NCBI GenBank assembly: GCA_963678675.1
Contig: OY783194.1
Span: 26,142,278-26,206,277 of the forward strand
Length of the DNA: 64,000 bases
Source: Xiphydria camelus
Taxonomy: Eukaryota > Arthropoda > Insecta > Hymenoptera > Xiphydriidae
Reading direction: 5' to 3'
In this document: piece by piece, positions 1 to 12,755 of the stretch
How the letters are laid out: each line of letters begins with the position of its first letter
How positions within the stretch are numbered: the first letter of the stretch is position 1
Made by a program: the position numbers and the translations under genes
Notes under the pieces: generated by a model
The model's input: only the letters and a program-made list of their open reading frames with translations
What the model was told of the DNA's origin: nothing
Database searches by the model: none

Positions 1-849
1 GACGCAGCTCGAAGCAACTCCATAAACCACTCGCGGCACCCGGTATTTTCTCGATGAAATTAATTCCTAATTACTTCCTGGTGAGTGTCGTCTGATGCAA
101 CCCGAACGACTCTGAAAAGGCGGAGTCTCGGTGCGGAGATTACTGTCATTCCGGTCCCAGCAATAGCGCACCGTCGTCGCAGCGTTTACCGAAATTGCCT
201 CCCGCTATTCCGCGGCTACTTTACGAGCACGTCGTGGCTTTGAAAAGTCGAAATGGCTCTTCCTCGACGTCAGAGATTTCTTTCGCTCGACCTTCTCGTA
301 AATTGAAATTTCTGTTGGCTTTGCCCCGCGTGTGTATGACGCGCGTTCATTTTGCCCGGTTTCTCATTGTTCCCTCGCGGAAATGAGAGCTTCTCTATCC
401 AGTTTTATACACGGTGTATCTTGTAAATTATCTGGATCGGGATGTGCGTCGGGGGGATTACGCTATAGATTTTTTTCAGCTTTTATACGCTTCACCGAAG
501 AGAAAGATATTCCAACTGGGAGGCATAATACAATAACCTCCTTCTCATTATCATATACCGATCGACAATTTATAACCGCCGGTAGGCGAAACGGAACTCT
601 TCTCTTTATAGGATTAACCATTATCTTCGCTCAAAGCATCATCTCTTTTAAAGTGTGCTTCTATTATATCCTCGTACAATACGCGAGCCGGAAACGAATT
701 CTCGCAAACTCATCTATTCATCCATCGCGCTTACTTGCGGTATATTACGGAAAAAAGGGCGAAAGTTAGCGAGACTGATGGTAGTGCCTAATGGATTTTT
801 CAAATTCTTTTTTTAGCTACATTATTTTGAGGAAACTATTGACTCACGA
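1..849. other. Unassigned sequence
   Basis: Mixed-composition DNA. The longest frame (332-769) matches no family I know and has no coding signature. Nothing else is seen. Confidence 0.3.
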
Positions 850-1215
850 GGGAAAATCATTACGACGCCATTAAACGTGAAATTACCTCTTTCCTGACAT
901 AGGAACCCTTTTGGTATTTTGCTAAAAATCGAAATCTCTGGAATCGATTATTCGACCACTCTATTTCATGTATTTGTTCACTCTGAATGCGAAAAGCACG
1001 ATTATTGCATCGATATTTCGAAGGAAGTATAGGATATCGGCAATTTTGTGTATGATAAAATTTTTCTTTCACGAAAAATCATTAATATTCCGGTGTTTCT
1101 TTGAGATTCCTTCAAAAAATCCATGATTTTTGGAATTAGTAGATATGAAGAAATATGATGGACAGGGTGGTCGAGCAATCGAGTCTAAAGATTTCGATTT
1201 TTGCGAAAATGTCCA
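850..1215. repeat. Repeat family M, copy 1
   Basis: Contains AAATCGAAATCTCTGGAATC near 925 and, in inverted orientation near 1175, GAGTCTAAAGATTTCGATTT. The same arrangement recurs at 30837-31520 and 54430-54780, so this is a dispersed inverted-repeat element. Confidence 0.65.
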
Positions 1216-1962
1216 AGTATACGTATACTCCTTGCTCATTATCGCTCTTTATCTCTGCGCCGCACTTCTTATCGAGTTCGCGCGCAAACGCGTTGATATT
1301 TGTTAGCCGTGCGAAATCGATCTCGCCGACGAGCGGAACGAGCCGGGGACCGCGGTTCGTCGTGACTCTCGGAAAAGGTTACGCCGCTCGACGCCGAATG
1401 TCGTTCACGACAGCTCGGTGCATTGTGCGCGAAGCTTTTTGCGGGGCGTTGCACGTCTTGCGCAATCCTGTAGGTATAAATGGGTTAGACGGCAGCTGCG
1501 GCGGGTCTCAGTGCACCGCTAAAACTGCACCGTCCGTCTTATACTGTAGATGGAAGTCTGAAGTTACCGCAACGACCGAGTAGCTCATTTGTCCCTTTCC
1601 GCCAGGTTACGCGGTCGCGCCGTCGATGCACGTCTATCGTACACATGTAGTTACGTTGCACGTAATCGCAACGCGTACACGTACATACGTAGAGCGACTC
1701 GTTGTGGAGGATGGCTTGGAAAGTACACCGAGCGTTTTCCGGTATTCCCACGAAAACGGGTTCAGTGATTTCTGCGCGACTGCGACTATAGCAGGACGAA
1801 ACGGAGAGGAATCGCGTGCCTTCGCGAGAGCCGAGGGATGAGAAGAGCGAGATTGATGACCCCGAGCGATAAACGAAGAAGAGAGGTCAACGTGGATGCG
1901 AGAGAGTGGATTGATTTTCAGGGGGATTTCGCGGAAGTCAAGTACGTTCGCGCTTCCGAATA
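1216..1962. other. CpG-rich unassigned sequence with a possible core promoter
   Basis: No supported gene. On the plus strand TATAAA at 1475-1480 is followed 35 bases on by an initiator-like TCAGT at 1508-1512. The spacing is slightly long, so this is only a candidate. Confidence 0.25.
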
Positions 1963-2458
1963 CACTGAGAGAAGAGTTTATTTGCAGTTAATGAATATAT
2001 ACACTGAGAGAAATAATTGCTAGCGCTAAAAAAATGTCATGATCAAGTCATAGCTTTCTTCGTGCGGGAAAATATTTGATATGGTCGAGTAATTGCTTTT
2101 TTTGCACAGAAAGAATTTCTCCTTCCCACGACGGCATTCTTGAATCAAGAGAATACATAGGTATTCCTTTATCAAGAATCGGTATATTCTTACAAATTTG
2201 TAAAATCATATGTTCTTGATTCAAGAAACATTTTCTTGACTCTCACATTTATTTCTTTTAATGTATTTGATCATGAGGAAAGAAATATTTCGTTGGACCA
2301 AGTAAATATATGTTAATTATTAGAGCGTCTCTTTCATTCAAAAAGAAATAGAGTAATAATTAATTAATATCTTCTTGGCCCAGAGAAATATTTCTTTCGC
2401 CATAATCAAGTATACTTACACATATTATATAAACTACAAACTAATTATTTTCTCAGTG
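1963..2458. mobile_element. MITE family G with nested family A element
   Basis: Family G ends CACTGAGAGAAGAGTTTATT and TTATTTTCTCAGTG are flanked by TA on both sides. A family A element (2002-2263, starting CACTGAGAGAAATAATTGCT) interrupts it after the first 39 bases. Both layers are recognisable from intact copies elsewhere. Confidence 0.8.
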
Positions 2459-3491
2459 TAGGAACCGCATATCGCCGTTAAAAATCTTCACGCATAAACA
2501 AGTACGCATTCTTCTCGGCGAGGAGCAACAAACTCGTCGCCTTCTTCATCCCCTGAAGGAGACGCGTAAACGTTTAGCCCGTTCCAGCCGCACCGACAAC
2601 TAAACGGGTCGTTACAGCGACCGGTATAGCCGAGCGACCACCACCACGTGATATATCTACATGCGAGCGACACGTGGGCAGACACATAAAAAAAAATCGT
2701 TACAGATACCGAAGGAAAACCAGATCCGGCGTCCACCGCGGGAGAAAGCCAAGCATTTCAGCCATTTCGATATTCTCGCCGATCATTAGAACCGCGGTCG
2801 ATGACCGCCGCCCGTTGCGGATATCGATATGTACACTCTGCGGTCGCGTCGGCGAGTCGCGTGTCATTTTCGAAGCGGGAATTTTCTGAGCTCCGCCGCT
2901 TTGATTGTTCGAGGAGCGGTGGCGTTATCGTGCGAAGGCTCTGCGGCGACGCGGGAGCAATTTAACGGTGTGCGATTCGCGAAACCTACTCCGCGTGCCG
3001 GGCGACGGCTCTGAAGAACGTACGTACGAGCGCTGCGCGGATAACCGACGCAAGCCGCGGCTGCGCTTTACGCAACGCGTGCAAACCGATCGCGCGGACC
3101 GGCGACTAGACGCCGAACGCGCGAGTCCCACCCGCGCGGACGGTGGAATGTGTACATGTGTACGGTTATCCAGCCCCTGCGTTTTGCGAAAATCCCCACC
3201 GTGGAAATTTTCCTTCTAATCGCCGGTGTGACCATGGGATACGACGAATGGCAACGCTCGCTCGAGCTTCGGCCGAGTTTCGCACTCGCATTCGTTACGG
3301 TGACCGCGCTCTTGTAACCTTTGCATAGAATTATCGTCATTCGCACTCGCATGCAACTTTTATCGCGGCGCGGGTAGAATTCGTACGGTGTGAACGAGCC
3401 GACGGGTATGATATACGCGCGCTTTTGCATTCTCCGGGAAAGTCGGAGGATCGATATCGTTGTACGTAAAAATGTAATCCTTAGGCGCATG
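2459..3491. other. CpG-rich unassigned sequence
   Basis: Strongly CpG-rich between about 2490 and 3400, with overlapping open frames on both strands that reflect composition rather than genes. A promoter or leader exon of a gene outside the window is possible. Confidence 0.3.
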
Positions 3492-3747
3492 CACCCAGGG
3501 AAGAGGTCTAGTTGAACACGAACCTGATAGAAAAATGTATGAGAGGTGAATAGGAATTTATTCACAGTGAACAAAAGTGTATTTGAATTTGATAAATGTT
3601 CTACTAGTTTCGTATTCGATTAAAAATATATGCAAAACATTTATCTAATTCAAATAGATTTTTGTTCGATGTGAATATAAATTCCTATTTATCTCTGATA
3701 AATTTTCCTATTAGGTTCGTATTAAACTAGACCTTTTCCCTTGGTGT
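3492..3747. mobile_element. MITE family F, copy 1
   Basis: Starts CACCCAGGGAAGAGGTCTAG and ends CTAGACCTTTTCCCTTGGTG. The arms share AACACGAACCTGATAG with its complement. Other copies lie at about 23630-23886 and 53955-54189. Confidence 0.8.
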
Positions 3748-4083
3748 GCGTGAAAAATGCACTCTTGTGCATTAGTCGGATTTCCCAGACCCAAATACAT
3801 ATTATAATATAAATTATATTTTGGTTGTAAAATATAATCTTTGCTCAGCGAAGAAAATAATGTTAGATATTATACACGCTTTTTTCATATTGCGCTAAAC
3901 ATATTTGTCATCGAAAAATTGAAATAAACTTAAATCAATTGACCGTCAATTACGAGTTACAGTGTTTCTTTTTATTGCCGGGTCTTGTAGTCACGATCTG
4001 TGTATCTAAAGGCTAAGAGGTTCCTTTGTTTAAATTTTCCGATAAAGTCGTCACGTTTTCCCTTAAATTTTCTGAGTTCTCTT

Positions 4084-4321
4084 ATTCCGAAATATAAAAC
4101 GGCTTATAAAAAACTTCACTTATAAAAAACGGCTTTTCCCACGAAGGAGACCTTCGAATTGTTACACGTGATCTCGGTTTTAAAAAATTGTATTTTCATG
4201 CTAGTATGTTTCAATTAAAGAAACATCCTCTAAAAAACGAAGATGACGTGTAACAATTCGAAGGTCCCCTTTGTAGGAAAAATCACGGTTCGCGTACGTG
4301 AGATGTTCTTTATTTCGGAAT
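4084..4321. mobile_element. Inverted-repeat element K
   Basis: Outer ends ATTCCGAAATA and TATTTCGGAAT are complementary, and inner arms GACCTTCGAATTGTTACACG and CGTGTAACAATTCGAAGGTC pair perfectly. Single copy in this window. Confidence 0.7.
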
Positions 4322-4448
4322 CAGAAGACTTGGAAAATCTAAAAAAATATAGTAGCTTAACGGGGAAATGAAAGAAAAAACTGATCCTTTAACAGTTTAT
4401 CTGCGATCGACAAATTGATATATGCGCGGTTAGAAAAAAATAGTAAAA

Positions 4449-4655
4449 TGTACTAAAAATTACTCGCAGGGTCATAACTAATTATTTATTCGCATAAATT
4501 AAATTTTTTTCATGTTAGTTAAACATTTCTTCTTTGCTATCACTTACTATTGTACCCACATGATTATAAGAAAGAGATATTTAACGGACACGTAAGAAAA
4601 TTTAATCGATGTAAATAAATAATTACTCGCCACCCCGCAAGTAATTTTTAGTACA
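4449..4655. mobile_element. Inverted-repeat element L
   Basis: Ends TGTACTAAAAATTACTCGC and GCAAGTAATTTTTAGTACA are complementary with one mismatch. An inner AATTATTTATTCGCAT-like arm is repeated in complement. Confidence 0.65.
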
Positions 4656-5569
4656 CCCAACTAATTTGTTCCCTCTGCGTGTAACTCAGGAAGAGAAAAG
4701 CGAGAGATATCGCGTTTCAGAAGGGCTTTCAAAACTCGGTCGTCGTTTCCGGCGAGAACGCGATCGCCGCAGTAAAAAAGCGCCGTAGAAAGTCTCCCGT
4801 GGCGCGTCATTCGTCGCGAATTCGACGTCCCCGATAATTTTCCCTCGGAAGAAAGTCGCGTCGCGAGGAAGTCCCCGCGAGCGCGTCGCGTCGCTGCCCC
4901 GCGCAATTCTTTCCGTTCGATGTGAGATTCGCCGTGGATGCGCGCGGCCGGCTAATTTGTTCGGTTGGGTAACTCCGCGCCGCGTACGCGCGCGCTTCGT
5001 AGGAAGAGAACGTTGGGTAATATCCTCTCGCGCCGTTATTAGGCTTATCTAATTAAGGACTCGAAACGTCGACGTTTTAGTGCGCGGCCACGAGAGGTGG
5101 CTAATTGTACGGTTGCCGCGATAAGAACTTCTTCGCAACTCGCGTGCGGAAAACGCTGAATTCGTCGGTGCGTCGCTTTCTCCGTGCGCGACGCGTACGG
5201 ACCGCGTGTCGCGCGAAGTCGCGGTATGGAAGAGTCGGGTAGTCGTTGCTCGCTCGATTTCGGAGCGTCGGGAATTAATTAGTCGCCGACTAATTAGACG
5301 GGAGTCTTCGGTTCCAGCGGGGAAATGGCAAGATCGCGTCGCGATACTGAATCCTTCGGCGGATGAAAGGAGCTCTTCCGCGCGGGATATCGTTGTGTGG
5401 AAGAGAGCGCGCGCAGTCAACGACCGCGGCGCGGAAGCTCGATCGCTTTTCTATTTCTCGCGAATCGTTCGGAGCTGTGGACGCGTTCGACGAAAGATTT
5501 CTTCTCAATGGAGGATTAAGAGGGAATTTCATGTGGAAGGCTTATGAATTCATAAATTTCGGGAGTCTA
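4656..5569. other. CpG-rich unassigned sequence
   Basis: High CpG density with several overlapping frames on both strands and no recognisable protein. Confidence 0.3.
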
Positions 5570-5850
5570 CACTGAGAGAAAGAATTGCTAAAATTTTCTT
5601 GAATCAAAAACACATGATCTTACAAATTTTTAAGAATACATATTCTTGATCCAACAATAAATATTTGTTATTCAAGAATACAGTCGTGGGAACAAGAAAT
5701 TTTGTCTGCACAAAGAAAAGACAATTACTCCAGCCTTTCAAATATTTTCTCGCGCGAAGAAAATCATGGCTTGTGGTCCTGAAATTATAATATCATGTTT
5801 TTGATTAAAGAAAACATTTCTTTTTGGCACCAGCAATTATAAACTTCTTA
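5570..5850. mobile_element. MITE family A, copy with truncated right end
   Basis: Starts CACTGAGAGAAAGAATTGCT after a TA and proceeds through the family A interior (CTTGAATCAAAAACACATGA, then GGCACCAGCAATTATAA), but the final TTTCTCTCAGTG is lost. Confidence 0.75.
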
Positions 5851-8094
5851 CATATATACATACACCATAAGATCTTCTTCACAGCATGAACCTTTCCTTA
5901 AATATTGTAGTAATAAACGATTATATTTTAGCATTTTTGTTGGAAAAAAAGAACGAATTTTCATTGGAAGCTCACTATTTTTTCAATTTTACATTGTTTA
6001 ACTTAAAAGGTCGTTCAAGCTGAGCGTACACTTCTGAGATAAAATTTCGACTTTGAATTTTTCATTTTAGAGGAAAGCAGCAGACCCTGCATTTCACGAC
6101 TTGAAGCACTTTTTCTTCTTCTTATATTGTAGGATAGGCTATAAGCCGTTATAACTCTGATATTATAAGGTTACGTATAATGAGAAGAATGTTTTTTAGT
6201 ACTTTAAGTATGTAATATATACTGTATATTCGAAGTTTCCAAAAGATTGATTTAATATATCCTTCAGGATAGTCTTCCGAAAATGAATGTACCTATTTAT
6301 AGCCCTCCCACATTAGGTTTCCCCTCAATTGACAGCGATCCTCGTACGGTGATTGTACAAGTTTAATTGGTCGTTAGAGAGTGAAGCGACGATGTCCCGT
6401 TGACGGGATAGGAAGAAAGGCGGAAGAAAGAAAGAGACATGGATCGGAAAGCGGAAAGAAAACCGAAGGAATGGTCAGGCGGATACGCGATCTAGAAGAA
6501 CCCTCTCTTGCTCGCGCGTAACGTAACGTGTCGTACGACACCGGGGCACGAACGATAGGCGACTTTGCACGGCTGCTTGGTAAATTCTCGACATAGTTGT
6601 CGATGCGATTATGTAATTAGTCGATTCTACTACTTCGGTGGTTCGGATGAGCCGCGTTGCAACGAAAACTTCTGTATCCGTGTTAATCCGGAAGAATTAA
6701 AGAATTTTCACTAGTCGATTGGATCATTTTAAATGACGTTATCGGGGTTCGAAGCGTGATATATTTATAATTCAAGCGCATTTACTACTCTCGATCCATT
6801 TCGAATTCATGAAGATTTTTGTTTTTTTAGAAATTTTCCGTACTCTGAGAAAAAGGATACTTATATCAAAATGTAGCAATCAATTCCAAATAAGAGATGT
6901 GGGGACACTATACCCTGTAGGACTAAATTTATGTTTGATAGAAGTAAATTTTATGTAATACAGTATTTCATATTTTACAGTATAATATTTATACGATATA
7001 GTATTTAATATTTTACAATATAATATTTATACCGTAATAATATTTATACAGTGTACAGTATTGTTTTTAACTGAATTCATAACTGCACTATCACTAGATT
7101 TCTTACTTACAATTAGAGTTTTTCTCCATACTCTTTCTGGAATTAATTCCTATATTTCGAAGCATCGTTTTCCTCGGTATAAAACGTCACGCATTATACA
7201 TTCTGAAATATTTCACGCTCGGTATTACGTCGATTTTTTCCAGTAGTAAAAACTACCTTGGCATTGACTCCCTCAATCGTACAAGCATTCCCGCTTTCCC
7301 GCAATACAAAACGAAACGGAGAAACTCGGACGAGTATATCGCCCCGTGTGCAACGCACACGATACTCTCGTACAAATAATAATCAACTCGTATCCCAGAG
7401 TCGAATGGCCGGAGCGCCGTGCTGCTCCGCGAACTCGACTCGCTAGAGACACGCGTTGCTCCAGTTTTCACTTTCCGCGGAGCAGCGGGCCGCGCAGCAC
7501 ACCCTTGCGGAGACTTCCGTCTCCTTGCAAAACGTGCATATCTTACCGGGCGTACAGGAGTCACCCACACCTGCTCGCCGACCGCTCGCGCGCCCGTGAG
7601 CTCGCCGAACGCGGGACTCGCGCGCGCGTACCTATATCCTTCGTGTTCAGCCCCGGCCTCTCTCGGTCGCTCGGTTAGAAAGGCGGTATCGAAGTCGACT
7701 AATACGTGTTTACGTTAGGCGGCTGTTTCTCAATCGAGGATATACACTCGCCTTCCTTCTGTCGCCGGCGATATAGGCGTATCACATCCTCGCGGATACC
7801 CGGGAGTCGTCACCCTACATAGCGGCAATCGTTTATCGAATCGGATATGTAGGGTGAGAAATAGTGGTAACGTCCCGCGCCGCGCGGACGCGCCTTTCGA
7901 CGCTCTTCCGGACCGCACCGCTCCGTGGTAATTCGTTTCTGCTCTCTCGCTTTCGATATTTATCTCCGTAATCTACTTCGATATCTACACTGTGCCGGTG
8001 ATATAATACATTTATTCGATTATTTATCCGTGCCATTTACACTTCAGAGCGAAACGAAGTCGAGTCCAATTTTGTCCGTCCATTTCCGTAGGTG
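5851..8094. other. Unassigned; AT-rich tandem repeat then CpG-rich stretch
   Basis: At 6956-7065 an AT-rich unit of about 40 bases (TTTACAATATAATATTTATAC) repeats roughly 2.5 times. The 7260-7930 part is CpG-rich with overlapping frames and could be a promoter-proximal segment. No gene supported. Confidence 0.3.
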
Positions 8095-8372
8095 CACTGA
8101 GAAAATAATTAGGTTAAAATAGCAAAACGCATCTAGTTAATGTGTTTAGTTATTCTAACCAAGATGCTGGTCAGTTGGACTAAATATCAAGTTATTCTAA
8201 TCAATTGTTTAGTTATTCCAATTAAATGTTTAGTTATTTTAATAAAAAATTGATCAGTTGAACCAACAGACGGAGGAATCATATTTTACTAAACGATTTG
8301 GTCATCATCTCCAGGATTTTGGTCAAATTCAAATTAAATATTAAATATAAGTTGGAGCTATATTTCTCAGTG
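8095..8372. mobile_element. MITE family B, copy 1
   Basis: Ends CACTGAGAAAATAATTAGGT and TATTTCTCAGTG. The interior is built of TTAGTTATTCTAACCAA-like repeats characteristic of family B. Confidence 0.8.
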
Positions 8373-9146
8373 CAGAGGCTCAAATCGGAGTGAGTTTCCT
8401 ATATAGTCGAAGAGTTGGTACAATAAAAAAGATATTTTTTATATTTCCAGACCTGGATTACGCGTTATCGAGTGACAGGGTAATTGACTCAGTTGTCTCA
8501 TCGACAAAATTAATTTTTAATTAATTTTTAATCAATTACCGCGACGGCAATTCGTCTGCTCGTTGCAATTTTCATCGGCCCACCTACCTAGAGTGTACCT
8601 TGCGGAATGCCGGCAAATACCGCTAACTTGTAAATGATAATTCGTCGACGTATAGTTTAACACGCGATATACGATCCCCTCTGTAATTCCGCGCTGTTAT
8701 ATACCAGCCGGTCGGCCCGATTAGTTGGCTTTTTGCTCCAGTGGTATGAATTCCTGGAGTAACGGGCGTGTGACGTGACGCGGGGTGCAATTCCTACGCC
8801 GCACCGGGGCGGTTGCGGCGACTCGATATTTATATATCTCTATATATCGCGCAAAACACGTTGAGTAATATAGAGACCGAGAACCCCATTTCGCCCCGAG
8901 TTCTTCGGCGCCTCTACGAATTGAATTTCTCCTCCCTCGCGAATTCAATGAACATATTCGACGAATCAATCTTCGGATAGTAAAATCGATTTATCGCCGT
9001 GACTGTGTGCACATCGATGCTGTAAATGCCCTCTTTGGTAGTCACTGATAGAGAATGACTATCACAGTTATAATAAGAATCCATATGCACTTTTAATGGC
9101 ATTGATTTAAGTAATAGATTTTTATTTCTACTTTTACTTTCTATAA
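8373..9146. other. Unassigned sequence
   Basis: Mixed composition, no gene or repeat recognised. Confidence 0.25.
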
Positions 9147-9298
9147 TACACAGTAAAAAATTCTGCGGTGTTGACATATATAGACCACTTTTGGTGTCAG
9201 ATAACAATAGAATTAAGACTGAGCAACACCAGATGTGGTACACGTGGGTCCACACCGGTGAAATGGTGTTAAAAATTAGCACCACTTTTTTACTGCGT
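9147..9298. mobile_element. Short inverted-repeat element J
   Basis: Ends ACACAGTAAAAAATTC and TTTTTTACTGCGT are complementary, and GGTGTT recurs in both arms. About 150 bases, a typical MITE size. Confidence 0.55.
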
Positions 9299-10464
9299 AC
9301 GGCGTTTGATTAAAAAGAAATGTTCATATTTCTTAAGTTCGAAAAAAAAATTATTCGCAAAGTTATAAGTCTACTTCTCTCTACTGAGTTATGACGTCAT
9401 CGAAGAGCCACAAGAGACGCACTTATGCCAAGCAATGATGAGATGACGTATGTTGCATTTTTAAATATCATTTTTTCTCGTTTAAATGAGGCCGAAAATT
9501 AAAAATAAGAAAATACGGGGCAAGTAATTTTGTTCAAATTTTTCGAATTATCGATAAAACAAAGTCAGTCAAATACCCTATTCAATTGTACTGCACATCT
9601 GTAATGGCGAATTCAACTGGACTGCCCTAGTACACGCTGAGTGCATTTTCCCTAGATTTCAACCAATAATTGTACCTACTGATAAACTAGGGAAACTTCA
9701 CTCAGTGCGCATGGTGCAATCCAAACGAATTCGCTGTAAGAGAGACCGCTGTGAACATTTTTCTCCCTAAGAAATATGAAAGTCGTCGCATCGACGTATA
9801 TAGGAGATACTATAGGGAGAGAGAGACAGAGAGAGAGAGAGAGAAGCGGAGAAAGAGATAGGAAGGGTAACGACTGCCCGCGTCGGCTTGGAAAGTCCAG
9901 CGAAATTGAACGAGCACCTTCCCCTCTCATGAAATTCACGATAATCTACCGCATCCCAATGCGCAGTTGCGTCTCTAATCGAAACGAGTGACTTTCCACG
10001 GCGTCTGCGGGAGAGTGCGCCGAAGAAGAAAAAGGCGCTTTATCCGCGAGAGGCGGGAGCTTGCGACACGTTCGCACGATTAGCATCGTGAGTAAAGCGC
10101 CACAGCCGTCGTGACGCGGCAACCGAGGGGAGATAAATGAGTGGATGTCGATTGAGGCACTCGCGTGGTTCTCGCGGTGGAAATAAAAAAAATTGACGCG
10201 GTCCATTGAGTCTCGGTCGACCGGAAAGATCCTCCGTTCTTATACACCCACCTGCCGGCGCGTGCGGTCAAGCTCATTAATGCTCGTTGTTTCGCGAAGG
10301 AGCGCAGCGAGAGAAAAATTCGACGCGTCGCGCCGGGGAGAAAGTGCCGTGAGATGCGAGGGAATCAAGGTTGATAATTGTGCGCGCTGTCGTTTGACGC
10401 GAGATTTTTTAATCGATGATTATCGGTCTGCATATTTGTGTACAACGTGGGCAGAATCGAGACG
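9299..10464. other. Unassigned sequence with (GA)n
   Basis: A short (GA)n run lies at 9815-9850. CpG-rich between 10,000 and 10,400. No gene supported. Confidence 0.3.
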
Positions 10465-10947
10465 CACTGTAAAAAATCATTACTAGCGTCAAACAAATAT
10501 TTCTTGAACTGAGAATTTCTATAGTTCTAAGAATATGTTTTTTTTTTTAATTTTTAAGAATGGAGATTTACGATCGAAGAATACCTTCGTTGGGACGAGA
10601 AATTCTTCCTGAGCAAAAAGAAATAATTAGTCAAGCCTATCGAATATATTCCTACATGGTAAATCCCGATACAAAAGGTATACGAAATATTTTTACTTTT
10701 AAGTGTCAATATAATTTTATATTAATTCATTTTATTTTTACAGTTAAAAAAAAAGATTATTTCTTTTATAAATTTACTTACAAAATTGAAATTAAAATTA
10801 TTTTTACTTTTATTCATTAATAATTAAAAATCATAAATTATAATTATATAAACTCTTGCACCATGGCGTGATCCTGGAATTACATCCATGTAATATTCTT
10901 GATTGAAGAACAAACTCTTTTATCATCAGCAATTATTTCTCTCAGTG
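10465..10947. mobile_element. MITE family A, long copy
   Basis: Starts CACTGTAAAAAATCATTACT and ends AGCAATTATTTCTCTCAGTG. An AT-rich stretch of about 170 bases at 10680-10850 is absent from other copies. Confidence 0.7.
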
Positions 10948-11877
10948 CAGAGACATGTGTAAATGTGTCCGACGTCGACCCTCCGATCGCACTTGCCAGA
11001 AAAGCAACTCGATTATTCAATCCGAATTTGGAACAAATATTCTTATTTGTAATATTTTGAGAAAAAATGTTTCATCTAAATTATACATAAAGATGAAATT
11101 AAAGGATATTTCCCTCATAATGAGAAGCGCATCCACGGTCGAAGCTCCCCGCGAGGAAAAAAACTTTCATCGGTCAACGAGTCTTCCATTCGGAAGGAAA
11201 CGAGAAATCGTCGAGGAAAGGATGTCGCTCGTCAGGTAATACAGTTACACCAGAAAAGCGAGAGTCACGCGCGCGTGTTCCGCTTCGCGCGAGTTTCTAA
11301 TATGAATGCGCGGTACATCGCGGGAACGCACGCGCGCGTGGAAAGTCTTGTCACGCATATACACCGGGTATACGCGATCATAAAGCGAGGCGATTGAGGA
11401 AAGATCGGATCCGAAGAAATCGAACGATCGCGAATTCTTATTTAGTTGAGGAACTTGCTCGTTCCTCGGGGTCGACGATGCGGAAATTAAAAGAGAACCC
11501 GCAGAAAAATCCGCCGCGAGCACCGAACGAAAGAACGAGATAAATTATAATTTATCGCGACTTTATAAGGTGCCTGCCGATCCGCGCGGAAATAACGTTT
11601 CTCAGCTATAGATGCCCGTTTGAAAACCACTATAAAATTTAAGAGCCAATATACAGTCGACTTTTTATCGCGAGCGCCGTCGCAGATGCCGAACGGGGCT
11701 GAAAGTGGATGTCCGGGTGGTAAAATTGCAATAACGATGATTTATAGCGCGGAAAAATAGACGAGTTAATTCATCGCGGGCGAACGTCAATTTCGCACCC
11801 GGCGTTTCGCAGATCTAGCTGCGGTGTTCTATTCAAGGTGACGAAAGAAATATCGGAGAACCAAACATCGCGTTATG
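10948..11877. other. Unassigned sequence
   Basis: CpG-rich, overlapping frames on both strands without a recognisable product. Confidence 0.25.
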
Positions 11878-12137
11878 CACTTAGAAAATTAATTAGGTTA
11901 AAATTACAAAATACATATAATCAAACGTATTTAGTTATTCGAAACAAAATATTAGTCAGTTCAATCAAATATTTAATTATTCTAACTAAATGTTTAGTTA
12001 TTCCAACCAAACGTTTAGTCATTCTATCCAACCACTTGTCAGTTTGACCAAACAAATGGAGGATCCATATTCCACCAAAAAGTTTGCTCATCATCACCAG
12101 GATTGTGGTTCGATTGACCAAGTCATTTTTCTCAGTG
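11878..12137. mobile_element. MITE family B, copy 2
   Basis: Ends CACTTAGAAAATTAATTAGG and CATTTTTCTCAGTG, with TTAGTTATTCTAACTAAATG-type internal repeats. Confidence 0.8.
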
Positions 12138-12186
12138 TGCATATATTACTTTTGTTTCCCTTCGCTGCTGCGAAATCTCTTGCATG

Positions 12187-12755
12187 CACGGAGAAAAAGG
12201 ATTAGTAAAAAATCATGGGAAAACCCATGAATTTTTACAGTTATTTCAGTAACAGTTAGGGCTTCTCGAGGTGAAACATTGAAATTTTTAATAGACCACA
12301 GCATACTTTTTACAATTCGTAACAGTATAAGCATCAGTTTATACGGTAAAATTTAACAATCTCCCGTTAATACGTTATATGTCGCGTATTTACGGGTTTA
12401 TACACCGAGAAAAATAACTAGGTTAAAATAAAAAAGCATCTAATTAAACGATTTCAGTTATTCTAACCAAAATGCTGATCAGTTGAACCAAATATTTAGT
12501 TATTCTAACCAAATGTCTAGTTGTGCTAATCAAAAAGTGATCAGTTTAACCAAACAGATGGAAGACTCATATTTCACCAAATATAATAGTTTGGTCATCG
12601 ACTCCAAGATTTTGGTTTGATTGACCAAATTATTTTCCTCGGTGTACGAACGGTGTTACGAACTGTAAAAAGTCTATTAAAAAATTCAATATTTCACCAC
12701 AAGGAGACCTGTTACTGCAATTCACCTTAAAAGTTACTAATCTTTTTTCTCCGTG
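12187..12755. mobile_element. Element C carrying a nested family B element
   Basis: Outer ends CACGGAGAAAAAGGATTAGT and ACTAATCTTTTTTCTCCGTG are complementary. A complete family B element (12403-12644, ends CACCGAGAAAAATAACTAGG and TTTTCCTCGGTG) lies in the middle. Family B here is the younger insertion. Confidence 0.75.

Noticed and set aside
332..769. 145-codon plus-strand frame
   Set aside because: No domain, signal or splice context, and no recognisable family.
3068..3574. 168-codon minus-strand frame
   Set aside because: It runs across the border of a family F MITE, so it cannot be one conserved gene.
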